Of a DNA stretch of 26,617 bases, positions 1 through 10,014 are shown piece by piece (positions within the stretch are counted from its first letter, which is position 1; each line of letters starts with the position of its first letter). The stretch covers positions 1 to 26,617 of the forward strand of contig JANBPK010001138.1 in the NCBI GenBank assembly GCA_027579435.1. Reading direction: 5' to 3'. The stretch comes from Candolleomyces eurysporus. Its lineage: Eukaryota; Basidiomycota; Agaricomycetes; Agaricales; Psathyrellaceae. The translations under genes were made by a program, and so were the position numbers. Below the pieces are notes generated by a model. That model had not been told where the DNA came from. It saw only the letters and a program-made list of their open reading frames with translations, and did no database searches.

Positions 1-1245
1 ACGTACCAAGAAAGGATAACGTACCGAATTCCGGGCATACCCCGACATCTGCGTCCTATCGACAGGTTCAGCTTCGAGCTCTGAAGGTAGGGCAACCTCG
101 CCATCCACCCAAGTTGGGATTCAACGCGTCAATCCGCATCTCCAAGCTCCTCAGGGGCGTCAACACGTACTGCGCCAACCCACTTCCACTCGTAGTGGAG
201 AACACCAGGAAACAGCACAAACGTCCAGAAAATACAACGCCCTGTCCATCAAGACTTGAGGTGGTCGAGTGAGCAGCAAGGAAATCGGAGACGGCATGGA
301 GAGGGGCACTGAGGAGACTCAACACCACCTCTACATGCTGGAGTTCCGGAAGCCTACTACCACGACCAACACCACGACCAACAGCCTGAGCCCGAATGGA
401 AGGATGGCTTGTTTGAATTCAGCTGTCATGTTCGGGAGCGACACATTCAAGATGTACGGCACAACGCGTGGTCTTTAAGGATTATGACTCGAGCGGTGCA
501 ACGTGTTTATGAATGAAGCGGCTGAACGTCTTTGGGTTCAAGGAGAGTTGGGCTCCGTCGAAGGTGATAGTGAGGGCTATAGCGCACAGGTGGGGGAAGC
601 TGGCGAGGTATCTGAAGAACCGGGAGAGCTCCAAGTGCACAGAGCTTGATGTTGTTTGGATCGAGTCGAGGTGTCCTCGAGATTGTGGAGGAACACCAAG
701 AACCCGCCCAGATGGATGTAAATTTCACGTCGGGTTAGGTTACCGGAGCTGAGGCGGATGTGGATATCGGTGAGGTGGGGAAGCTTGACGGTGACAAAGC
801 AGTTGAGCAAATTGAGCGGAACGTGGATGGGTTTCCTCGATTGGGACCGTATATATTCCGGGGGAAGAGCATTGCGAGGCTGTTGAGCACATTCTCCGTT
901 CAGCTCTGGTATGTGTCCGTCTTCGGCTTTCAGAGCCACGGCTTGATGTGGACGCATTTCACGGCCTCCGCGACCCATTGACTCTCCCCATCGTGGACAT
1001 ATTTCGCGACGTCTGCAGTCCACTGAATTTCCCTATTCCACGTTCATTAGCTCAATCGGAACGGATACAAACATTGTAACTCACTGAATGTGGCCCCCCG
1101 CAGACGCCTTTGACTCCTTTCTCCTTGATCCCCCCTCATAGAAGACCGGATGAATAGTGGAGGTGCTCTGTAACGTTTCTAGAAAAAGAAGTGCGCAGAT
1201 GCGGCGCAAAACGTCTTCTTTTATGCGGCGGCGGCCATGGCACGT
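1..1245 (-). pseudogene. F-box-like/leucine-rich gene copy FA, degenerate and cut by the window start
   Basis: This is a minus-strand remnant of the F-box-like/LRR gene whose best copy is at 19339-20912. The F-box-like segment RRRIKEDVLRRICALL is readable near 1180-1235. At the position of the start codon in the best copy (1243-1245) this copy has ACG instead of ATG. An internal deletion follows the HPVFYEG segment. An intron with a GTGAGT donor lies at about 1030-1085. The second exon lacks about 60 codons present in the 19339-20912 copy (between YIRSQ and IHVPL) and changes frame several times. LRR-like segments such as PHLTDIHIRLSSGNL are still visible. The final ~55 codons lie beyond the window start. 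In the family, F-box proteins are substrate receptors of SCF ubiquitin ligases; for this copy no product is expected. Family assignment is moderate, pseudogene status is strong. Confidence 0.7.
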
Positions 1246-1261
1246 CTCAGAGGAGGATGGG

Positions 1262-1725
1262 GAGGAGAGCAAGATGCAGAGTGAATTTGCTTCGTGTTCT
1301 TGCAGAGTATAGTCTGGGTTGAAGGGCGTATTCGCCGTTCGGCTCTGGTAAGTGTGCAGCTTGGCGTTGAGGATTTTCTCCAGGCCAACCTGTGCGACTG
1401 TTATAAAATCACTCGGAATGGATGTAAGCACGCTACTCACTAAACACGACCCTACAAACACGTTGACTCCTTATAACCCCTCCTGATGCCGATCCTCGTG
1501 CATTCCTCCCGACTGGATAGACAGAGTCCTCTCGCTTTGGCTGCGGCACCGAGGTAGGACGACGGTGGATATGGCGTCAAGCACTTCAGCAGGGATCCTG
1601 CAGACGATGGAGAGCGTTTTTGATGCAATGTTTGCATTCTTCAAGCTGGGGTTGCAAATTGGACTCGGAGGAGATTTTCATTTTCAAGCGATCGGCTTCC
1701 TCTTGAGTGTTTCGAGGCTACGACG
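1262..1725 (-). pseudogene. Relic of a second F-box-like gene (IPAEVL type), 5' part only
   Basis: Read on the minus strand this segment encodes a short F-box-like stretch, VCRIPAEVLDAISTVVLP (around 1555-1606), followed by CRSQSE. A GTGAGT donor sits at 1440-1435 and an intron-like gap ends at about 1398. A short second-exon piece then contains the TYQSRT motif that is also found in exon 2 of the neighbouring F-box-like gene. The relic ends where the upstream part of copy FA begins. Related copies lie at 12225-12430 and 22336-22640. The repeated layout suggests two tandem minus-strand F-box-like genes in the ancestral unit, this one truncated. No intact reading frame remains. Confidence 0.55.
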
Positions 1726-1756
1726 CCTGAGCGTGAAATCATGGCAATAGTCGTGG

Positions 1757-2837
1757 TTGAGAAAGGATGGTCATGACGTCGTGAGCCATTCTTGCCGATT
1801 CTCACACGCCGCGTTTCAAGTCAATCAATCGCGATCTGCACCGTACGAGTTGAGCCCAGTCTATCCTGATTGTCCAGGCCCAAATCCATCTCCCGAGCAG
1901 CAGTCACAGGTAATAGCTATCGGTACTGACGTTCATATTCTTCATTGATAATTCCAATTTCGAACGGTCACCTAATGGATATGGTTTCCTCTAATTCCTG
2001 GTCAATTTATTCTGCTTGTAAGGATGGACAAAAGTCAGTCTAAGCTTATCTCCAGCAACGCAGCTCGTTCGCCTCGACCTTCCGCCTTGTGCGTATCATC
2101 CTATCCAGCTGCGATTATTTGACAATTAATTCATTTCAGGATGACTCTACAATGACTCCATTCACCTTTCGGCTTTATCTGCACGACAACTTGGCAATAA
2201 CCTGAGCTCCGTGAATGCTCATCGACAAATAGGGAGCGAAGATAGCAGGGCACCGCATTCAAACTCAGAAACACCGATGAAAATGTCGACCAACACGCCA
2301 CAGTACTGGTCAAACAAAGCGACAGGGCAGCACCGGGATCACGGAATCGAAACCGAGCGTAGAGAACACAGGAGGTCCATCTAGTTGGATATAGAAAGTG
2401 AGCAGTCTTATGGGATCGCATTCGAGGCAACATTAATATTTTCACTCAGCGATACCCAGCCTGAGAGTAGACGGCCACGTAACCTGAAGCAAAGAGCTCT
2501 TGGATCGACAATCAAGGATGACAGACGTAGGCAAAGACGTAACTACAACAGGCTTATCGCAGTACGTGATGGAAGACCATCCAAGGTCTGCAAACGCATT
2601 TCAAGTCGCCTCAGAAATTGTGGATCCCTGCTTTGTAGAATTTTCGATCACGCAATACGGATTCACCATATTTCAGACTTCAGTGACGAGTCTACGCATT
2701 AGCTCGGAGCAATCAATCCGCGACGCGACGCGATCTAGATCGCACAAGAGTAATCGAGTCAAGGTCAACGGAGCAATATTACTTCTGTAGACACAGCGCA
2801 GCGCCTTGAAGTTTATGACTCCCAGCTGGCATTCCTG
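1757..2837. other. Unassigned spacer, no gene recognised
   Basis: About 1.1 kb separates the F-box-like relic from the duplicated spacer block at 2838. The corresponding interval in the N3 unit (about 12440-12741) is only about 0.3 kb, so this stretch may hold an insertion. An intron-like segment (GTGCGT donor at 2089, TTTCAG acceptor at 2139) is present, but joining it gives only a 26-residue frame. A perfect 14-base palindrome, GCGATCTAGATCGC, lies at 2730-2743. Plus-strand frames of 96-105 codons overlap each other at 2385-2790 and resemble nothing I recognise. Confidence 0.5.
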
Positions 2838-3290
2838 TGGCTCTTTTATCAAGCGGTTGACTCTCTTGTCGGAATGCTGCTTGACCCCGCCCAATCTCGT
2901 ATGTTTAGAGTTTGTATCCAACGATTATAGGAAAGGCTTATACACACCCACAAATATCCAAAGCAAAATACCGACCTGGACCCGACCTATCTCTACTCTT
3001 TCCCCCACTCTCTACGCCGCTGATGCCAGTTGTCGACTTGGTTAAGATGATAAATGGTCTCGGCTAGGTACGTCGCTCTTGCCAACTGTTGCGTTGAAAC
3101 TGATACCATAAACATGTACAGTTGCTGGAGTCGACTCCGAGGCTGGTAGAAAGGTAAGAATCGTACTACAGGAATCCGAGAGGGCGTGCTGAGCTGGTAT
3201 AGGCCATGTGCAGGTCCCTCCCGGACCCAGCTCCCTCGGTAAGATCCAGAGCGTAGGTCGTGTTCGGCCGTAGGGACGCTTCACTTATTG
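2838..3290. repeat. Duplicated spacer block S1 with splice-like signals
   Basis: This block matches 12742-13215 upstream of N3. Shared landmarks in order are TTTTATCAAGCGGTTG, GGAATGCTGCTTGAC, a segment around ATGCCAGTT (3023), TAGGTACGTCGCTC (donor at 3068), AAAGGTAAGAA (donor at 3154) and a TATAG acceptor at 3202. In this copy the signals define two intron-sized gaps, 3068-3121 (54 bases) and 3154-3202 (49 bases), around a 32-base segment. A third donor-like GTAAG follows at 3239. No long reading frame crosses these junctions; the ATG at 3023 opens a frame of only 14 codons. It could be a spliced non-coding transcript, a micro-exon gene or a decayed gene start. Confidence 0.5.
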
Positions 3291-3299
3291 TTAGGCACT

Positions 3300-3790
3300 A
3301 CTCGTTTACAACTGACAAAAGGAGATCCTAAACTCGTTAGCTTTCAACTCCCTCCTTCTGGATTCACCGCCAGGCCTCGCGAGTGAGAGGTGGTTGGTCC
3401 GAATGGACCTGATAGACGTAAGGGACAGTAAGGGTCATAAAATATGAATTCAGGTCGAAGTACTGAGCCTGTATTCGATACTTTCCCCCGTCTCTCGCAC
3501 CATTCAAAGATTTCCATTGCTCAGAATGTTTGTGGTAATGAATCGGTATGTCAGTAGTGCTGAAGACCCGGTGGCCATTTCTGTGGGCTCAGGTGTCGGA
3601 GCAACTTGGAGCAAGAGGTAAGACTTGTGTTTGAACAAATCCTGATCCAAGCACTGTGCCGGAGTAGAGATAGATAACAGTAAGCGTAACGCCCCACCTG
3701 TTGTATAAATTGGAAGTTAAAAAACCTCAGGAAAATCGAACAATTCTCGGATGGCCTATTGGGAGGTTTTGGTAGTTTCCGTGCCTGCCG
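3300..3790. other. Unassigned spacer upstream of N1
   Basis: I see no reading frame, RNA gene or repeat that can be supported here. The stretch is moderately AT-rich and joins the shared spacer block at 2838-3290 to the conserved upstream region of N1. Confidence 0.4.
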
Positions 3791-3794
3791 CAAA

Positions 3795-4250
3795 TGCAAA
3801 GTTCCCTTTAGAGAACTTATGAAGCAGCAGGGGTCATCTCAATGTAGGATAACTGAGGGAGAACCGTTGATTTTTTCTCCAGCATGTTGAGGCGTTTCCC
3901 GGGTGTACATTCAAAGTACAGTACTGGCCTTCTCTCTTCAAGTTCACGGAATATGACGCTAAAACGCAGCTCTCACTCAGGGAAGATATCAAGGATATAT
4001 ACCCCTCACCAGCACCGGTATTGCAAAAGGAGTGGGCTCCCAAGAATCGCTGCCAGGAGAAACGATAACGACCACCATTTCAGAATGACAGAGCAGCACC
4101 TAGACTCGGATGGGCGTCTGCCAATTGACAACGTGATCAAGGGCCGATCGAGCGCGGGAACTTGTGCCCTGTGTCTTCGGCCGTGTCTGCGGTGAGTGTT
4201 GTCCTCCTCCAACCTGGCTGTAGCCTTGTCCAAGTTGCATCATCACTCTC
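3795..4250 (+). promoter_or_regulatory. Upstream region of N1, homologous to that of N2
   Basis: This region is collinear with 7260-7775 upstream of N2. Shared landmarks include AGGATAA.TGAGGGAGAA, CAGTAC.GGCCTTCTCTCTTC and AGAATCGCTGCC. It ends at the N1 ATG. The copy upstream of N3 retains only the last ~280 bases of this similarity. The conservation suggests that promoter and 5' leader were duplicated with the gene. Confidence 0.6.
4149..4160 (+). promoter_or_regulatory. Conserved CGAGCGCGGGAA element of N1
   Basis: CGAGCGCGGGAA lies 90 bases before the N1 start codon. The same 12-mer is present at nearly the same distance before all six NACHT genes. In this copy the bases before it read GGGCCGAT, so the preceding CCGA is separated from GCGCGGGAA by a short TCGA insertion. 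Confidence 0.6.
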
Positions 4251-6489
4251 ATGCCCCCGAACTCCAAAAGACGCGGTCTCAAGTCCGTTTTCTCTGGCCT
4301 GGGCTCCGTGTTCCGCTCCTCCAAAGGGGATGAAGGGCCAATTGGCCATGTTACACCGACTGTGGAGGGCTCCCGAACTAACATTGATGCCTCGGCATCG
4401 TTGGGGACACCTGACGGATCCACCGCGGGGGCTGCGACCATTGTCAACGCATTGAAGGATCCACTTCTACGTCATTCTGATGTGGACCCATCCAAGGCTG
4501 AAAGGGCTCACCGACACCCACCCCCTACGGAGCACACACAATCCATGTCAATGCTCTCGAACGCACAGAATTTCAAGATGGAACACGTCAGCTTCCATTC
4601 GTCGCAGCATGTCCACCATGTCCATGATACTCAGGATGGCCGGAAAGAAGGTAGACAGATGTTTGCGAGGTCCTCTTCAACTGCTGATAACTTCGTCCTG
4701 ACAGGCTGGAAGATGCTATTGGAAAACATAGCCTCCAACGCTCTTCACGACTCAAGGGCTCGATTCGATGCACCGAAATGCGATCAAGACACTCGCGTGG
4801 AGGTTACCAAGGAACTCATGGAGTGGATCCAAGATCGCGAAGCCCCGCAACGTTTACTGTGTATGACCGGTGCGGCAGGAGGAGGGAAATCAGCGCTACA
4901 GCAGACAATAGCTGAAGGATGCTCAGGTTCCAGTACCCTCGCCTCAGCATTCTTCTTCTCCGCGGGAGACCCCACTCGAAACAACTTGTCCCGCGTCGTA
5001 CCGACCATCGCTTGCCAATTAGGGCTACACAATCCCGCACTCCGTGACGCCATCGGAAAGGTCATCGAAGACAACCCACTCATCTTCGAGAAAAAGATCG
5101 AAATTCAGATGGNCATGCTTGTAGTTGCCCCATTCAAGCGCCTCTGTGCCAGCGGCGAACTGGACCGCAACACTTTTCCCCATGCCATCCTGATCGACGG
5201 TCTCGACGAGTGCTCCGGGGAAGAAAACCAAGCGGAACTGCTGTCCACCATCAAACATTGTCTCCTCGATAACGATCTCCCATTCCGGATTTTCATCGCC
5301 AGCAGACCGGAATGGGCCATCCGCAGCGCGCTGTACTCGGAGCCAGAAGGCTACCTCTACCGGCTTGCATACCACATCAAGCTCAGCGACAAGTACGACG
5401 CGACGGCAGACATTCGTCGCTACTTGTGGAGGAGACTTCAAGACATCGGCCGTAGAAGTCACGACCGCCGAGCGCAGTCTCTGTGGCCCACGAAGGAGGA
5501 CATTGAGAAGCTCGTGGCGGCAGCTTCAGGACAGTTTGTCCATGCTGCGACGGTGGTCAAATACGTATCAGAGCGCCGCGGCTCTCCGGTGGATCGACTC
5601 AGGGCAATCATCGACTGGACTCCCGAAGGTGGTCAACAAACTCGTCCATTGGAGCTCCTCGATATCCTTTACAGGAACATTCTTTCTACCGCAAAGGAGT
5701 TGTACGAGGCAGTCGACACTAATCGAGGACGAGATTTCCTTCTACTCCTCAGGGCACATCAGATGAATGCTGACCATCGTATTGGAGGCACCCAAGGTAG
5801 CATCCGCTCATTTGATGAGATCATCAGCCTTGAAGAGGGAGGTCATCAAGTGCTTTTTTCCGACCTGCACTCACTTGTCTTTGTCCGTCAAGACCCGAAA
5901 TATACCAAGCCGCGGGAGGAGATGCATTTCTACCACCGGTCGTTCTCCGAGTTTTTGGATAGCGAGTTTCGCGCTCAGCACTTATTTGTTTCGGAAATGC
6001 GGGTTCGCCAGTACGTGGTAGAGTCTTGTCTTCAGAAGTTACTTCAACAGGAAGATTTCTTGAACGACTGTGAGTCACCGAGATCCATCCTAACCAAGTT
6101 TCTGATATCCTTTTTTTTAATCAGGGAGCTTTGCTTTAGTCATCAGTGCACTGCGTCGCTACTCTGACAACCAAATTACATATGTCGACGATCTTCAACT
6201 AATTGATTTCACCCGCAATAACGGATGGGGAAGAATTGACGAAAGACTCTTGTCCCACGTTGAGATAAATCTGTTCAATGAGTGGTCTGGCTTGGCGCGC
6301 TTCACCTTTAATGCTATCCAACGCCTCAATGTAAGAACATCTCTTTTCATTGGAATATCGAACTAATTTCTGTTTCCTCTCTAGGATGATCTCCACGAGC
6401 ACGAGTTGGCAGATATTGTGAAAACATATTTTGATAAGTGGAAGGAAAGATATAAGGAAGATGGCTTCCCGGAGCAGGTGAAGGACTAA
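4251..6489 (+). CDS. N1: NACHT-domain STAND NTPase (NLR-like), four exons, 691 aa
   Basis: The exons are 4251-4650, 4705-6069, 6125-6330 and 6385-6489, joined by introns of 54, 55 and 54 bases, and the frame is open from ATG to TAA. The N-terminus is basic (MPPNSKRRGLKSVF) with a Ser/Thr/Pro/His-rich linker and ends in SMSMLSNAQNFKMEHVSF. The NACHT NTPase core has Walker A GAAGGGKS at residues 189-196, Walker B ILIDGLDEC near 295-303 and sensor-like FRIFIASRPEW near 327-337. A winged-helix-type tail carries FYHRSFSEFLDSEF near 542. The last exon encodes a charged helix (DDLHEHELADIV). No WD40, ankyrin or TPR repeats follow. Fungal NACHT proteins act as ligand-triggered ATP/GTP switches in nonself recognition; the ligand here is unknown. 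One ambiguous base is at 5113. Intron 1 has an atypical GTAGAC donor and is in frame without a stop, so its removal is inferred from the other copies. Confidence 0.9.
4651..4704 (+). other. N1 intron 1, weak donor and reading-through
   Basis: In N2, N3, N4 and N5 this intron is 56 bases, starts GTATGT or GTTTGT and stops the frame if retained. In N1 it is 54 bases, starts GTAGAC and contains no in-frame stop. Retention would add 18 codons between the N-terminal motif and the NACHT domain. The branch-like CTGAT and the CTGACAG acceptor are unchanged. Confidence 0.6.
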
Positions 6490-6973
6490 AGTTCTTCCCT
6501 TTCTTCTTAGTCCACACCCCGATGTGGGGAACCATGATCGGCCATGGCCTCACGACGCGAATACAAATCTCACTGATTACCTATCCGCTTTCTCCTGTTG
6601 CTCTACCCTCCATCATTATGTTATATCGGATTAAGGACCTGAAGCTACAAGTACAGGATAGTTTAGTAGACTTCCAAAAACTAAAAGAAAATCCTACATA
6701 GCACAATAATTATTGATTACCCTTGGTGTGCATGCGTTCGAGAGCGAAAAGTTAGAAATAATAATACTGTTCCAATTGAAAGCAGGTAATAAGTTGCGGT
6801 GGGAAAAGATAAAGAAGAAGTGAAAGAGCAAGGGGCATTAGGTTCGTGTAGATTCGAGCAGTGAATGAAAGGAGCCATAAAAATCATGGATATCTTGACT
6901 CTTGATGGGTCGTCTCCAAGCGTGACTTGCCCATCCTCGACCGATGAGTATGGTTGCAACGCGTGCCGCCGGA
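6490..6973 (+). repeat. Conserved 3' tail of N1
   Basis: This downstream segment is shared with N2 (10015-10430), N4 (18735-19190) and partly with N3 and N5. It runs from CTTCCCTTTCTTCTTAG through GATGTGGGGAAC, GTACAGGATAGTTTAGTAGACTTCC and an AATAATTAT-type AT-rich stretch, to TTGACTCTTGATGGGTCGT, and ends near CAACGCGTGCCGCC at the junction with the FD remnant. It probably holds the 3' UTR and polyadenylation region of the NACHT gene, then the region beyond the 3' end of the minus-strand F-box-like gene. No coding frame is recognised. Confidence 0.55.
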
Positions 6974-7255
6974 CGGATTTCACGGCGTCCGCGACCCATT
7001 GACTCTCCCCATCGTGGACATATCTCACGACGTCTGCAGTCTACTGAATTTCCCCTCTTCCACGTTCATTAGATCAATTGGAACGGATACAAACATTGTA
7101 ACTCACTGATGTGGCCCCGAGGACGCCATTGACTCCTTTCTCCTTGATCCTTCCTCATAGAAGACCGGATGAGCAGTGGAGGGGCATCGTAAAGTTTCTA
7201 GAGACAGAAGTGCACAGATTTGGCGCAAAACGTCTTCGTTTATGCGGCGGCGACT
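6974..7255 (-). pseudogene. F-box-like/LRR gene remnant FD, mostly deleted
   Basis: On the minus strand this short piece matches the start of the F-box-like gene. It holds a degenerate exon 1 around 7190-7255 (related to RRRINEDVLRHICALLS but without its start codon), the GTGAGT intron region, and the first codons of exon 2 (ESQWVADAVKSV). At about 6974 it joins directly to sequence that lies beyond the 3' end of the other copies, so roughly 1.3 kb of exon 2 has been lost by deletion. It marks a duplicated unit between N1 and N2 and cannot encode a product. Confidence 0.65.
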
Positions 7256-7775
7256 AGGAAAATACAAAAGTCCCTCTAGAGACCTTGTGAAGCGGCAGGG
7301 GCCATGTCGATCTAGGATAATTGAGGGAGAATCATTGAAATTTTACCAGAACGTTGCCTGGTTTTATGTTTTTAGCGCATGAAGAAGACCCCTTTTCCAA
7401 TCTCACAAGTGAGAGCCAGCACAATACTCCCTCAGCCGTTTCCCAGGTTGACATTGGTACAGTACAGGCCTTCTCTCTTCGAGTTCACGGAAGATGGCGC
7501 GAAAAAGCAGCTCTCACTGGTAGATATCAAAGATATTTCCTCCCCATCAGCACCTGCATTACGGAAGGAGCGGCCTCCAAAGAATCGCTGCCGGGAGAAC
7601 CGACAACCACCACCGTTTCAGGATGAGAGAGCAGCGCCTAGATAAGCGCCTGCCAATCGACAACGTGATCAGGGACCGAGCGCGGGAACTCGTGCCTCGT
7701 GTCTTCGGCTATGTTTGCTGTGAGATTTGTTCTCATCCTCCCTGTAGCCCTCATCCAAGTAGCATCATTGCACTC
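7256..7775 (+). promoter_or_regulatory. Upstream region of N2, homologous to that of N1
   Basis: This region aligns with 3795-4250 and contains small insertions relative to it, for example around 7375-7440. It joins the FD remnant on its left, so the F-box-like gene and N2 are divergently arranged here. No separate gene is recognised in it. Confidence 0.55.
7633..7688 (+). promoter_or_regulatory. Paired conserved elements of N2
   Basis: AGCGCCTAGATAAGCGCC (7633-7650) is followed by CGAGCGCGGGAA (7677-7688), which ends 87 bases before the ATG. Both elements recur upstream of N3 to N6 with similar spacing. The first may overlap an AT-richer core promoter box (TAGATAAG). Confidence 0.6.
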
Positions 7776-10014
7776 ATGCCCCCGAACTCCAAGAGACGTG
7801 GTCTCAAGTCTATGTTTTCTGGCCTGAGTTCCGCGTTCCGTTCCTCCAAAGGGCGTCCCGGGGATGAAGAGCCAATTGGCCATGATATACCGACCATGGA
7901 TGCCTCAGCACTGTTGAGGAAACCTGAAGGATCCACCACGGGGGCTGCAACCATGATCAACACATCAGAGAACACATCGGAGGATCCTCCACCGCGCCAT
8001 TCTGATGTGGACCCATCCACGAGTGGGAGGGCACACAGACACCCACCCCCGACGGAGCACACACAATCCGTGTCGATGTTCTCAAATGCACAGAGAATTA
8101 AGATGGATAATGTGACCTTCCATTCGTCCCAGCACGTCCATAATGCTCAGGATGGCCGGAAAGGAGGTATGTAGAGATACTTGGAATATCTACTTTGACT
8201 GCTGATGACCTCGCCCTGACAGGCTGGACGATGCTATTGGAGAATGTAGCCTCCAACGCTCTTCACGACTCGAGTGCTCGATTCGATGCACCAAAATGCG
8301 ATGAAGACACTCGCGTCGAAGTTACTAAGGAGCTCATGGATTGGATGCAAGATCGTGAAGCCCCGCAACGTTTACTGTGTATGACCGGCGCGGCAGGAGC
8401 TGGGAAGTCAGCGCTACAGCAGACGATCGCTGAAGAGTGCTCAGGTTCCAATACCCTTGGCTCGGCGTTCTTCTTCTCCGCGGGAGATCCCACTCGTAAC
8501 AACTTGTCCTGCATCGTACCGACCATCGCTTGCCAGTTGGGCCTACACAATCCTGCACTCCGTGATGCCATAGGAAAGGTCATCGAAGACAACCCACTCA
8601 TTTTCAAGAAAAAGATCAAAATTCAGATGGACATGCTCGTAGTTACCCCATTCAAGCGCCTCTGTGCTAGCGGGGAATTGGACCGCAACACCTTTCCCCA
8701 TGCCATCCTGATCGACGGTCTCGACGAGTGCTCCGGGGAAGAAAACCAAGCAGAGCTGCTGTCCACCATCAAACATTGCCTGCTTGACAACGATCTCCCA
8801 TTCCGGATTTTCATCGCCAGCAGACCAGAATGGGCCATCTGCACCGCGTTGGACAACGAACCAGAAGGCTACCTCTACCGACTTGCATACCACATCAAGC
8901 TCAGCGACATGTACGATGCCACGGGTGATATTCGTCGCTATTTGTGTACTAGAATTCGTGGGATCGGCAGTCGAAGCCGCGACCGTCGAGCGCAGTCTCC
9001 TCAATGGCCCACGCAGGAAGACATCGAGAAGCTGGTGGCAGCATCTTCAGGACAATTTGTGTATGCTGCGACAGTGGTCAAATACGTATCAGAGCGCCGC
9101 GGCTCCCCAGTGGATAGACTCAGGGCAATCATTGACTGGACTCCCGAAGATGGCCAACAAACTCGTCCATTGGAACTCCTCGATATCCTTTACAGGAACA
9201 TACTTTCCACCGCGAAGGAGTTGTACGAGGCTGTTGACACCAATCGAGGACGAGATTTTCTTCTACTTGTCAGGGCACACCAGATGAATTCCGACTACCG
9301 TGTCGGGAGCACCCAAAATAGCATTAGCGATTTCGATGAAATAATCAGCCTTGAAGANGGGGGGGCATCAAGTTCNTTTTTTCCGACTTGCACTCACTCG
9401 TCTTCGTTTGTCAAAGCGCAGGCTGGACTGAGGTGCGGGAAGAGTTGAAGTTCTACCACCGTTCGTTCTCCGAGTTTTTGTACAGCGAGTTTCGCGCTCA
9501 GCACTCATTTGTTTCGGAAACTCGGGTTCTCCAGTACGTGGTAGGGTCTTGCCTTCAAAAGTTACTTCAACATGAAGATTTCTTGACAGAATGTGAGTCA
9601 CCGTGATACATCCCGAACAAATCTCTGACGTCCCTTTTTCAATCAGCGAGCTTTCGAACAATCATCGAGGCACTGTTTCGTTACTCTCGCAGCGGAAGCA
9701 CATCTGTCGACGATTTTCGACTGATTGATTTCACCCGCAATAACGGATGGGGAAGGATTGACGAAAGACTCTCATTCAACTTGGAGGCAGATCAGTTCAA
9801 TGGGTGGTCCGGGTTGGCGCACTTTACATTTCATGCTATCCAACGCCTCAATGTATGAACATCTTTTTTCACCGAAATATTGATCTAATTTCTGTTTCTT
9901 CTATAGGATGATCTCCACGAGCACGAGTTGGCAAATATTGTGAAATCGTATTATGATGAGTGGAAGAAAAGATATGAAAGCCATGGCTTCAAGTTGGCGG
10001 AGGAAGAGGACTAA
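7776..10014 (+). CDS. N2: NACHT-domain STAND NTPase (NLR-like), frame disturbed at ambiguous bases
   Basis: The exons are 7776-8166, 8223-9592, 9647-9852 and 9907-10014, with introns of 56, 54 and 54 bases (GTATGT, GTGAGT and GTATGA donors). The N-terminus MPPNSKRRGLKSMFSGL and the pre-intron motif SVSMFSNAQRIKMDNVTF match N1. Walker A is GAAGAGKS, Walker B is ILIDGLDEC, and the tail carries FYHRSFSEFLYSEF. Within exon 2 the sequence has two extra bases relative to N1 at 9354-9380, beside the ambiguous bases at 9358 and 9376 and a run of G. Ahead of this point the frame is intact, and after it the frame resumes at HSLVFVCQ. I read this as a base-calling problem rather than a real mutation, but a true frameshift is possible. 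The last exon ends in EEEED before TAA. Confidence 0.8.

Noticed and set aside
2024..2160. Possible small two-exon gene around an intron-like gap at 2089-2139
   Set aside because: Joining the pieces gives only 26 residues, with no known motif and no second copy to support it.
2730..2743. A 14-base perfect palindrome, GCGATCTAGATCGC
   Set aside because: It is a single occurrence in unassigned spacer and not near a gene start; it could be chance.
2385..2790. Two overlapping plus-strand frames of 96-105 codons
   Set aside because: They overlap each other in different frames, have unusual composition and no domain, and are absent from the N3 unit.
1757..2837. A transposon inserted in the N1-unit spacer
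   Set aside because: The interval is longer than in the N3 unit, but I could not find terminal repeats, target-site duplications or transposase-like coding sequence.
5025..5462. Long minus-strand frames opposite the NACHT exons (also at 8543-9004, 14382-14834 and 24135-24485)
   Set aside because: They mirror the codon pattern of the sense NACHT frame and recur in every copy for that reason; there are no independent gene features.
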